Source of the DNA: an uncultured Clostridia bacterium
GTDB lineage: Bacteria > Bacillota > Clostridia > Oscillospirales > Ruminococcaceae
Reading direction: 5' to 3'
DNA: 25,629 bases
NCBI GenBank assembly: GCA_947584825.1
Contig: CANPWR010000008.1
Span: 1-25,629 of the forward strand
The translations under genes were made by a program, and so were the position numbers. The notes below the pieces were generated by a model, which saw only the letters and a program-made list of their open reading frames with translations, searched no databases and was not told the DNA's origin. Shown here piece by piece: positions 16,956-23,864 of the stretch. Numbering within the stretch: position 1 is the stretch's first letter; every line of letters begins with the position of its first letter.

Positions 16956-17997
16956 CAGCTTCCACCCCGTTTCTTAAAAACTCTGCGATAAGACGCGCTG
17001 AGCTTTCAATATCAGAAATTGAAATAACCTCAACAGGAGTGTGCATATTTTTAAGCGGTATTGAAACAGTAACCGTCTTTACTCCGCCTCTCGTTACACC
17101 TATAGCGTCGGCATTTGTACCTGTCGTTCCGCCCATAACCTCGATCTGATAGGGAATCCCATTATCCTTTGCAATCTGTACAAGCCTGTTTGACATTGAT
17201 TTTGAAAGCGATGGTGAAACACCAATCATAGGACCTTTCCCCATAACTCCGCAGGTATCTTTTTTATCTCCCTCAACTCTTGCAAATGAAACGTCAACAG
17301 CTATCGCCATATCAGGATCAACCTTATAAGCCGAAGTCTTAGCTCCCCTCTCGCCTGTTTCCTCCTGAGACGACAAAACCACCGAGAGCGAACATTTAAG
17401 ACTTTCAAACTCATTCTTTAACAGTTCAAGAGTCTGAATAAGAGTTAAAACACCTGCTCTGTCGTCAAGGCACTTAGACGTTACCCTGTCGCCTAAAAGC
17501 GAACACGGTTCATTTGATATAACGACCCTGTCTCCTAATGAAACGATCTCCTCGACTTCTTCCTTTGACATTCCCGTGTCAACAAAGACATCTTCAAGCT
17601 TGGGTGCTTTTTTATCATCCGATTCTAAGTGCGGAGGAGTTGACGTTACAACGCCGAATATCCGCCGTCTGTTTGAACACAGCACCTCAACCTGCTGAGC
17701 TAAAAGCAAACGTCTGTCTATTCCTCCGCAGTTTGACACTTTCAAAAACCCTTCATCGGTAATGTATGTTACAATAAATCCTATTTCATCGATATGAGCG
17801 TCAAGCATTATATGAGGCTTTCCATCTTCACGCTTTCCGATATTTGCAATAACATTCCCAAAATCATCAACCGTAACGTCAGATGTATACTTCTCAAGCA
17901 TTGATGCCGCTGTGTTAGATGCGCAAAACTCATCTCCCGAAACGCCGTTATTTCGGGTCAGTTCAAACAATATATCAGTTAATTCATTTTTATCCAT
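16948..17997 (-). CDS. M42 family metallo-aminopeptidase (first of a tandem pair)
   Basis: M42 aminopeptidase of 349 residues, with AHIDEIG, KCLDDRAG, QEETGERGA, AVDVSFA and NMHTPVE as the metal and catalytic motifs in order. The fourth motif has Asp where the paralogue downstream has Glu, and the general-base loop is EETG rather than EEIG. This fits paralogues of different specificity. I start at the ATG at 17997 because AAGGAA lies 6 bases upstream; an in-frame TTG at 18003 is too close to it. It is 17 bases after murD and overlaps the next gene by 8 bases, so all three are probably cotranscribed. Confidence 0.93.
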   Translation of the reverse strand: MDKNELTDILFELTRNNGVSGDEFCASNTAASMLEKYTSDVTVDDFGNVIANIGKREDGKPHIMLDAHIDEIGFIVTYITDEGFLKVSNCGGIDRRLLLAQQVEVLCSNRRRIFGVVTSTPPHLESDDKKAPKLEDVFVDTGMSKEEVEEIVSLGDRVVISNEPCSLLGDRVTSKCLDDRAGVLTLIQTLELLKNEFESLKCSLSVVLSSQEETGERGAKTSAYKVDPDMAIAVDVSFARVEGDKKDTCGVMGKGPMIGVSPSLSKSMSNRLVQIAKDNGIPYQIEVMGGTTGTNADAIGVTRGGVKTVTVSIPLKNMHTPVEVISISDIESSARLIAEFLRNGVEADV

Positions 17998-18014
17998 AAA
18001 CAATTCCTTATATA

Positions 18015-19406
18015 TTAAAGTGAGTTTACTATGCTCTTAAAATGTTTTCCCCTTGCTTCAAACATAGGGTACATGTCAAAGCTTGCACAGGCAGGTGAAA
18101 GAGAAACTATGTCGCCGTTTTTCGCACAATCCCTAGCAGTGCGAACAGCTTCCTCCATATCTTTTACTCTTATAACCTTAAGTCCGCTTGTTTTGAAATC
18201 GTCACATTCAGTGACCGCCTTTTCAATCTTTTCAGCCGTTTGCCCCATAAGAATCAAAACCTTGACCTTCTCATTGACAGGCTTAGCTAACGTGTCAAAC
18301 GGAACTCCTTTGTCAGAACCTCCTGCGATAACGATTATCTTCTGATTAAACGAGTTCAGTCCTGCCATTACACGGGTCGGACTTGTGGCGATAGAATCAT
18401 TATAGTACTTCACACCATCAAGCTCTCTTACAAACTCGATTCTATGCTCAACCCCGCCGAACTCCTTTGCTGTTTTAACAATGCTCTCAATTGAAACATC
18501 GCCCCATGTAAGCGCAATAGCCGTCAGAAAGTTTTCAACATTGTGTATACCCGGAATTCTTATATCGTTCATACGAATTATCTTTGTCACTTCGCCAAAA
18601 TCATTGTAGCATAAGTTTCCCTCATCGTCCAAAAAGCTTCCGCACTCAGGAATACCTCTCCTGCTAAAAAGAGAAAGCCTTCCCCTGACTAATTCGCACA
18701 GCTTCATTGTTTCATCATTATCCATATTTAAAACTGTCTTTGAAAAGGCGTTCTGATGAGCAAGAATATTACATTTTGCTCCGATGTACTCTTCCATTGT
18801 ACCGTGTACATTCAGATGGTTTGGTGAAAGATTAGTTATTGCAGCCGCATATGGAGATTCTCTCATAGAAATAAGCTGAAAGCTTGAAAGCTCAACTACT
18901 GCAACGTCTGTTTCCTTGATTTTTTCTATTTCATACAAAAGGGGTTTTCCTATATTTCCGCCGAAATGTACGGTTTTTCCGTCTGCTTTGAAAAACTCTG
19001 ACACAAGCGTAGTTGTGGTAGATTTTCCGTCAGAGCCGGTAACCGCATAGATTTTACACGGACAAAGGTCAAAAAAGACCTCCATTTCGCTTGTTATAAT
19101 AATTCCCCTTTTGCGTGCTTTTGTTAGTACTGGATCGTTGTAATACATTCCCGGAGTTCTGAAAACTATATCACAATTGAAAATCTCATCAAGATATTTT
19201 TCTCCGAATGAAAATTTACAGCCCGCATTCTTAAATTCGTTATAAAGCTCTTTGTTTTTTACTTCAAGATTATTTTTATCACATATAACTACATTATAAC
19301 CCTTTTTAAGAAATAATCTTATCAGGTCATTATGACTTACTCCTGTTCCTATAAAAGCAATTTTTTTATCTCTTATTTCGTCAAAAAACATTTCCGCTTT
19401 TGTCAT
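18015..19406 (-). CDS. murD: UDP-N-acetylmuramoyl-L-alanine:D-glutamate ligase MurD
   Basis: Cytosolic Mur ligase that adds D-Glu to UDP-MurNAc-L-Ala using ATP. The protein has 463 residues. The N-terminal Rossmann-like domain has AFIGTGVSHNDLIRLF. The ATP P-loop is GSDGKST (124-130), a variant of the common GTNGKTT. ELSSFQL and TNLSPNHLNVHG mark the central domain. HRIEFV, YYNDSIATSP and IAGGSDKG mark the C-terminal domain with the substrate-binding residues. GGAG lies 7 bases before the ATG. It is the first gene after the promoter at 19479-19507 and is transcribed away from the polyamine operon. Confidence 0.96.
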   Translation of the reverse strand: MTKAEMFFDEIRDKKIAFIGTGVSHNDLIRLFLKKGYNVVICDKNNLEVKNKELYNEFKNAGCKFSFGEKYLDEIFNCDIVFRTPGMYYNDPVLTKARKRGIIITSEMEVFFDLCPCKIYAVTGSDGKSTTTTLVSEFFKADGKTVHFGGNIGKPLLYEIEKIKETDVAVVELSSFQLISMRESPYAAAITNLSPNHLNVHGTMEEYIGAKCNILAHQNAFSKTVLNMDNDETMKLCELVRGRLSLFSRRGIPECGSFLDDEGNLCYNDFGEVTKIIRMNDIRIPGIHNVENFLTAIALTWGDVSIESIVKTAKEFGGVEHRIEFVRELDGVKYYNDSIATSPTRVMAGLNSFNQKIIVIAGGSDKGVPFDTLAKPVNEKVKVLILMGQTAEKIEKAVTECDDFKTSGLKVIRVKDMEEAVRTARDCAKNGDIVSLSPACASFDMYPMFEARGKHFKSIVNSL

Positions 19407-19422
19407 AAACTATCTCCTCTGA

Positions 19423-19443
19423 AAACTGCGTGATTTGCAGTTT
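19423..19443 (-). repeat. Hairpin in the murD leader
   Basis: A perfect 7-base inverted repeat, AAACTGC (19423-19429) and GCAGTTT (19437-19443), with a 7-base loop. It lies in the roughly 65-base leader of murD, immediately upstream of the GAGGAG ribosome binding site. It may protect the transcript 5' end or limit access to the site; no known regulator motif is recognised. Confidence 0.45.
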
Positions 19444-19478
19444 GCTCTACAATAAAAAGAATATAAATATACAATTAT

Positions 19479-19507
19479 ATTATATACTATTTGATAATAA
19501 ATAGCAA
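19479..19507 (-). promoter_or_regulatory. murD: Sigma-A promoter for the murD operon
   Basis: On the minus strand TTGCTA (19507-19502) and a perfect TATAAT (19484-19479) are separated by exactly 17 bases in a very AT-rich stretch. The start is predicted near 19472. It is back to back with the potA promoter in the 271-base divergent gap and is the only strong promoter seen ahead of the sixteen-gene block. Confidence 0.65.
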
Positions 19508-19598
19508 TATTTTTTTATGTTTTTCACTGCGAAATGTAAAAAGGAATTCTTATTTTTTAAATCTTTTTTGTGAAACAAACTAAATATTAAAAAAAGTA

Positions 19599-19627
19599 TT
19601 GTAAATTGAAGCAAAATACCTTATAAT
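19599..19627 (+). promoter_or_regulatory. potA: Sigma-A promoter for the potABCD-prs operon
   Basis: TTGTAA (19599-19604), a 17-base spacer and a perfect TATAAT (19622-19627) place the start near 19634, about 44 bases before potA. The A/T-rich run upstream (19550-19598) could act as an UP element. I see no clear operator palindrome. Confidence 0.7.
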
Positions 19628-19677
19628 CATTTTAGCATTATTGTCAAAATTATTATGAATAGGAAGTGTGTACGAAA

Positions 19678-20721
19678 TTGGAAAACATTATTATCAGTCT
19701 TAAGGATGCCATTGTTGATTTTGACGGAGAGCAAATTTTAAAAAAGATAAATCTTGACATTGTTGACAAGCAATTTGTTACCCTGCTTGGTCCATCCGGC
19801 TGCGGAAAGACTACAACTCTCCGAATTATAGGCGGTTTTCAGCAAATGAAAAGCGGTTCCCTTTTTTTCAATAACAAGGATATTACAAAGCTTCCCCCTC
19901 ACAAGAGGCAGGTCAATACTGTTTTTCAAAAGTATGCTCTCTTCCCGCATTTGAATATATACGATAATATAGCTTTTGGACTTAAACTGAAAAAGCTCAA
20001 GGATAAGGAAATTAAGACAAGAGTTCAGGAAACTTTGGAGCTCGTCAATCTTATAGGATTTGAAAAGCGGTCTATTCACAGCCTTTCGGGCGGTCAGCAG
20101 CAAAGAGTTGCAATAGCCAGAGCGTTGGTAAACAGACCTAAGGTTCTGCTTCTAGACGAGCCTCTGGGTGCTTTGGATCTAAAGCTGAGAAAAGAAATGC
20201 AGATCGAACTTAAAAACATTCAGCAGGAACTTGAGATCACGTTTGTTTATGTAACTCACGACCAGGAAGAGGCGCTAACAATGTCCGACACTGTCGTTGT
20301 AATGAACGACGGTATAATTCAGCAGATAGGAACTCCTGTTGATATTTACAATGAACCGAAAAACGCATTTGTCGCTGACTTCATTGGCGACAGCAACATC
20401 ATAGACGGCATTATGCGAAAGGACTTCCTTGTTGATTTTGCAGGAAATTCATTCACTTGTGTTGACTCAGGCTTTGAAAACGACGAGCTTGTAGACGTTG
20501 TAATCAGACCGGAGGATATTAAAATCGTTCCTCAGATTCAGGGAGCTATTACAGGTATAGTTGAGAGCGTGATTTTTAAGGGCGTTCACTATGAAATGAT
20601 TGTTGAGGCAAGCGGTTACAAGTGGAAAGTTCAGTCCACCCTGCATGAAGACGTAGGTTCTATTGTAGGTATGAATATAGAGCCTATGGATATTCATATC
20701 ATGCATAAAATGGGAAACTAA
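19678..20721 (+). CDS. potA: Spermidine/putrescine ABC transporter ATP-binding protein PotA
   Basis: ATPase that powers polyamine import, acting as a dimer on the inner face of the PotB-PotC channel. The protein has about 347 residues. Walker A is GPSGCGKTT (38-46), the Q-loop is TVFQKYALFPH, the signature is LSGGQQQRVAIARAL (from 136), Walker B is DEPLGALD (160-167), and the H-loop is in YVTHDQEEAL. A C-terminal TOBE-type domain follows from about 235. The start is probably TTG at 19678 with AGGAAG 11 bases upstream. The GTG at 19666 is in frame but touches that site, so it is less likely. It is the first gene of the pot operon and is 68 bases from potB. Confidence 0.94.
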   Translation: MENIIISLKDAIVDFDGEQILKKINLDIVDKQFVTLLGPSGCGKTTTLRIIGGFQQMKSGSLFFNNKDITKLPPHKRQVNTVFQKYALFPHLNIYDNIAFGLKLKKLKDKEIKTRVQETLELVNLIGFEKRSIHSLSGGQQQRVAIARALVNRPKVLLLDEPLGALDLKLRKEMQIELKNIQQELEITFVYVTHDQEEALTMSDTVVVMNDGIIQQIGTPVDIYNEPKNAFVADFIGDSNIIDGIMRKDFLVDFAGNSFTCVDSGFENDELVDVVIRPEDIKIVPQIQGAITGIVESVIFKGVHYEMIVEASGYKWKVQSTLHEDVGSIVGMNIEPMDIHIMHKMGN

Positions 20722-20754
20722 AATCTGACTTGCATGATTCTATAAAACATTGAG

Positions 20755-20789
20755 AGGAGGAATGCTCTTAACAGAGCATGGCAATATAA
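20755..20789 (+). promoter_or_regulatory. potB: Hairpin-spaced Shine-Dalgarno of potB
   Basis: A strong AGGAGG (20755-20760) lies 29 bases from the potB ATG, too far for normal use. Between them is a perfect hairpin, ATGCTCT-TAAC-AGAGCAT (20762-20779). If folded, the effective spacing falls to about 11 bases (one base before the hairpin, ten after). No nearer ribosome binding site is visible. Confidence 0.6.
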
Positions 20790-21593
20790 ATGAAAACTAA
20801 AATATTAGCTGTTCCATATATAATATGGATGATTATATTTACCATTATCCCGCTTGGACTTGTGATATTCTTTGCTTTTACTACCCAAAGCGGAAAGTTC
20901 ACATTTTCAAATATAGTCGCTATGAACGATTATCTCGACGTTTTATTCCGTTCGATTGAGTTCTCTGTAATTGCAACGGTGATATGCCTTCTGCTAGGAC
21001 TCCCAGTTGCATATTTGATCTCCCGTCTTGCAAGGGGAAAGCAAGGAACTATGCTTATGATAGTCATAATTCCTATGTGGATAAACTTTCTGCTCAGAAC
21101 TTATGCTTGGATGACTTTGCTGGAGGAAAACGGTATTATAAATCGCTTTTTCGGACTTTTTCATCTTGGACCGTTTAATCTTATTAACAATTCCGGAGCG
21201 GTTATTTTAGGAATGATATATAACTATATTCCTTTTATGATTTTACCTCTTTACTCTGTTATGACTAAGATAGACGAAAACGTAATTGAGGCCGCTCAGG
21301 ATTTAGGGTGTTCGGGCTTTCATATAATGACAAAAATCATTCTCCCACTTTCAAAACAGGGAATCTCAACAGGGATAATAACCGTATTCGTACCGTCGGT
21401 ATCTACATTTATCATCTCCAGAATGCTCGGCGGAGGAACAAACGATTTGATAGGAGATATTATTGAGTCGCAGTTCCTAGGAAATTCTTATAATCCTCAT
21501 TTAGGCTCTGCAATGTCACTTGTCCTTATGGTTATAGTTTTACTGATTATGAGTCTGTTTAACCAATTTGGTAGTGAGGAGGCTGTTATTTAA
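20790..21593 (+). CDS. potB: Spermidine/putrescine ABC transporter permease PotB
   Basis: Inner-membrane permease, 267 residues, with about six hydrophobic segments. The first is at residues 4-28 (ILAVPYIIWMIIFTIIPLG), and the typical PotB motif WINFLLRTYAWMTLL follows near 95-110. The EAA loop that contacts PotA is EAAQDLGCSGFHIMTKIILP. With PotC it forms the translocation path. The ATG at 20790 is directly preceded by an in-frame TAA, so it is the earliest possible start, and it depends on a distant ribosome binding site with a hairpin between. Its stop shares one base with the potC start (TAATG). Confidence 0.94.
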   Translation: MKTKILAVPYIIWMIIFTIIPLGLVIFFAFTTQSGKFTFSNIVAMNDYLDVLFRSIEFSVIATVICLLLGLPVAYLISRLARGKQGTMLMIVIIPMWINFLLRTYAWMTLLEENGIINRFFGLFHLGPFNLINNSGAVILGMIYNYIPFMILPLYSVMTKIDENVIEAAQDLGCSGFHIMTKIILPLSKQGISTGIITVFVPSVSTFIISRMLGGGTNDLIGDIIESQFLGNSYNPHLGSAMSLVLMVIVLLIMSLFNQFGSEEAVI

Positions 21594-22408
21594 TGAATAA
21601 AATTCTATCCAGAACAATAACCGCCTTTGTTATAGTTTTTCTTTATATTCCAATACTTGTACTGATCGTGTTCTCCTTCAACGCATCAAAATCTAGGGCA
21701 AATTTTACAGGTTTCAGCCTTCAATGGTATGAAAAGCTCTTCCACAACGAAGCCATTTTAACAGCCCTTTTCAATACGATCATTATTGCTCTTATTTCTT
21801 CACTTTTAGCAACTATTATAGGAACAGCGGCGGCTATAGGAATTAACAGAATGAGACCTGTCACCAAAGCAACTATTATGAATGTAACCTATATTCCAAT
21901 TATAAATCCCGAAATCATAACCGGTGTTTCACTTATGCTTTTATTTAGAGCATTTACGGTATATTCAGGCTTTGAATTCGGATTAGTATCACTGATTCTC
22001 GCACACATAACCTTTAACATTCCATATATTATCTACAGCATTATTCCCAAATTGCGACAGATGAATCCGAACCTAGTTGAAGCTGCGCAGGATTTAGGGT
22101 GCAGTTCCGCACAAGCCTTTTTTAAAGTGACGATTCCTGAGATTATGCCGGGAGTGTTATCAGGATTTTTAATGGCTATCACCTACTCTATCGATGACTT
22201 TGTTATAAGTTACTTCAACTCGGGAACGACTGTTGAAACTCTTCCTATAACAATTTACTCTATGACGAGAAAAAAGGTATCTCCGGAGATCAATGCACTG
22301 TCAACTATTATATTTATAGTCATTCTTGCAGTTTTAATTATCAAAAATGCCATATCAAACTATAAGCTTAGAAAAGAAAGACTGGAATACTTAGCATCAA
22401 AATCATAA
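21593..22408 (+). CDS. potC: Spermidine/putrescine ABC transporter permease PotC
   Basis: Second permease of the polyamine importer, 271 residues and about six membrane segments. It has the PotC-type N terminus IPILVLIVFSFNASKS, then FSLQWYEKLFHN, and the EAA loop EAAQDLGCSSAQAFFKVTIPEI for docking PotA. The motif YSIDDFVISYFNSG is characteristic of PotC. The ATG overlaps the potB stop by one base with AGGAGG ten bases upstream, so the two permeases are probably made in equal amounts. A 62-base gap with a promoter-like sequence follows before potD. Confidence 0.94.
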   Translation: MNKILSRTITAFVIVFLYIPILVLIVFSFNASKSRANFTGFSLQWYEKLFHNEAILTALFNTIIIALISSLLATIIGTAAAIGINRMRPVTKATIMNVTYIPIINPEIITGVSLMLLFRAFTVYSGFEFGLVSLILAHITFNIPYIIYSIIPKLRQMNPNLVEAAQDLGCSSAQAFFKVTIPEIMPGVLSGFLMAITYSIDDFVISYFNSGTTVETLPITIYSMTRKKVSPEINALSTIIFIVILAVLIIKNAISNYKLRKERLEYLASKS

Positions 22409-22424
22409 TTTTGCCCTGTGTTCT

Positions 22425-22453
22425 TTGATAATTTTCTAAATTTGTGTTATACT
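22425..22453 (+). promoter_or_regulatory. potD: Internal promoter ahead of potD
   Basis: TTGATA (22425-22430), a 17-base spacer and TATACT (22448-22453) lie in the gap between potC and potD. The start would fall near 22460, leaving a very short leader with GGAG before the ATG at 22471. It would allow extra binding protein relative to permease, a common need in ABC importers. Confidence 0.55.
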
Positions 22454-22470
22454 GACAAAGGAGCTTGTAA

Positions 22471-23841
22471 ATGAAAAAAAACTTTGTTATTATTATTACA
22501 TTGATACTTTTACTTATAACGTTTAGCGGCTGCTCGGGAAATACTAATCGGACAAGCAGTGATACATCTTCATCAAACAATGTAAAAAGTGAAACTTATT
22601 CAAATACCGTCATAAGCGAAGAAAACATCACTGACAACTCACAGCCGTTAAACAGCATTAGCAGTGATGATGTTAATATGGATACTATATTGACTAAGCT
22701 GGATAAAAGTCTGCTTTCCGACTATGATTATTCCAAGCTGAAAAATCAGAATATAACTCTTAATGTCTGCAACTGGGGCGAATATATGGCGGTAAACCAA
22801 GATGATTACTTTGATGTCAATCAAGAGTTTGAAAAGCTTACCGGAATAAAGGTCAACTATAAAACCTTTGCCACCAATGAAGAGCTTTACTCAAAGCTGA
22901 AAAGCGGAGGCGGAGATTATGATATTGTTATCCCATCGGACTATATGATTTCAAAAATGATAAAAGAGGGACTTATTCAGAAGTTGGACTTCAGCAATAT
23001 CCCGAACTTCAGTTATATTGACAAAAAGTTTGTGGGTCTTGAATATGACCCTGAGAATGAGTATTCTGTTCCCTATACATGGGGAATTGTATGTATTGTC
23101 TACAACAAAAATATGGTAAAGAAAGAAATAACTGGCTGGTGCGACCTTTGGGACGAGGCTAACGACAATAATATCCTAATGTTCAACAATCCACGTGACG
23201 CTTTTGGTATTGCACTTACCTATCTTGGTTATTCTCAAAATACCGAAGACAAAAAGGAACTTGAAGAAGCAGCAAGCACTTTGAAACAGCAAAAAAATCT
23301 TGTACAAGCATATGTAATGGATGAGATCTTCGATAAAATCGGGGGTGAGTCCTCAGCAATAGCGCCATATTATGCAGGCGATGTTCAGACAATGATCGAT
23401 GAAAACCCCAACCTTGATTTCTGTATTCCAAAAGAAGGCACTAACAAGTTTGTCGACGCAGCTTGTATTCCGACAGCTGCCAAAAATAAAGAGGCAGCAG
23501 AGATGTATATCAATTTCCTGAATGAAATTCAGGTTGCATATGCCAACTGTGATTATTTATGCTATTCAACCCCGCATACAGGCGTTTACAGCCTTTTCGA
23601 CGACGAAATAAAAACCAATCCTCTCCGCTGTCCGCCTGACGATTATCTAAATGAGAAAACCGAAGTGTTTATAAATCTTTCTGATGAAACTAACGCATAT
23701 ACTCAAGAGCTTTGGAATCAAATCAAAATCGAGAAATCAAAGTCACCATGGCTTGTACCGGCTTTTCTGTTGATTTCCATTGCACTTACGTTTTTCCTGA
23801 ACATAAGACGTTCAAGAAAGAAAAAGCAGGATATATTTTAA
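22471..23841 (+). CDS. potD: Spermidine/putrescine-binding lipoprotein PotD with a C-terminal membrane segment
   Basis: Extracytoplasmic substrate-binding protein of the polyamine importer, 456 residues. The N terminus is a lipoprotein signal peptide: MKKN, a hydrophobic core, then the lipobox FSGC near residue 21. A Ser/Asn/Thr-rich linker runs to about 85. The PotD domain starts with LNVCNWGEYM and continues with KTFATNEELYSKLKSGGGDYDIVIPSDYM, PYTWGIVCIVYN and CIPTAAKNKEAAEMYINFLN. Unusually, the protein ends in a hydrophobic helix (about 427-443, WLVPAFLLISIALTFFL) followed by a strongly basic tail (RRSRKKK). It is therefore predicted to be held to the membrane at both ends. AAAGGAG precedes the ATG. 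Confidence 0.94.
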   Translation: MKKNFVIIITLILLLITFSGCSGNTNRTSSDTSSSNNVKSETYSNTVISEENITDNSQPLNSISSDDVNMDTILTKLDKSLLSDYDYSKLKNQNITLNVCNWGEYMAVNQDDYFDVNQEFEKLTGIKVNYKTFATNEELYSKLKSGGGDYDIVIPSDYMISKMIKEGLIQKLDFSNIPNFSYIDKKFVGLEYDPENEYSVPYTWGIVCIVYNKNMVKKEITGWCDLWDEANDNNILMFNNPRDAFGIALTYLGYSQNTEDKKELEEAASTLKQQKNLVQAYVMDEIFDKIGGESSAIAPYYAGDVQTMIDENPNLDFCIPKEGTNKFVDAACIPTAAKNKEAAEMYINFLNEIQVAYANCDYLCYSTPHTGVYSLFDDEIKTNPLRCPPDDYLNEKTEVFINLSDETNAYTQELWNQIKIEKSKSPWLVPAFLLISIALTFFLNIRRSRKKKQDIF

Positions 23842-23864
23842 ATTTATATATAAGGAGATTTTTT

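Noticed and set aside
19508..19598. Operator or riboswitch in the divergent murD-potA gap
   Set aside because: The stretch is only A/T runs and tiny 4-base dyads; nothing resembles a known aptamer or a convincing operator.
19666..19677. GTG start for potA
   Set aside because: It follows AGGAA with no spacing; the TTG four codons on gives workable spacing and the usual PotA N-terminal length. Not fully settled.
20762..20800. Twelve-codon upstream reading frame crossing the potB start
   Set aside because: Its ATG is one base from AGGAGG, too close for initiation, and it sits in the hairpin stem. Noted with the hairpin but not annotated as a gene.
23712..23864. 51-codon upstream extension of prs
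   Set aside because: It overlaps the potD 3' end in another frame, has no family similarity, and a clear AAGGAG site serves the ATG at 23865.
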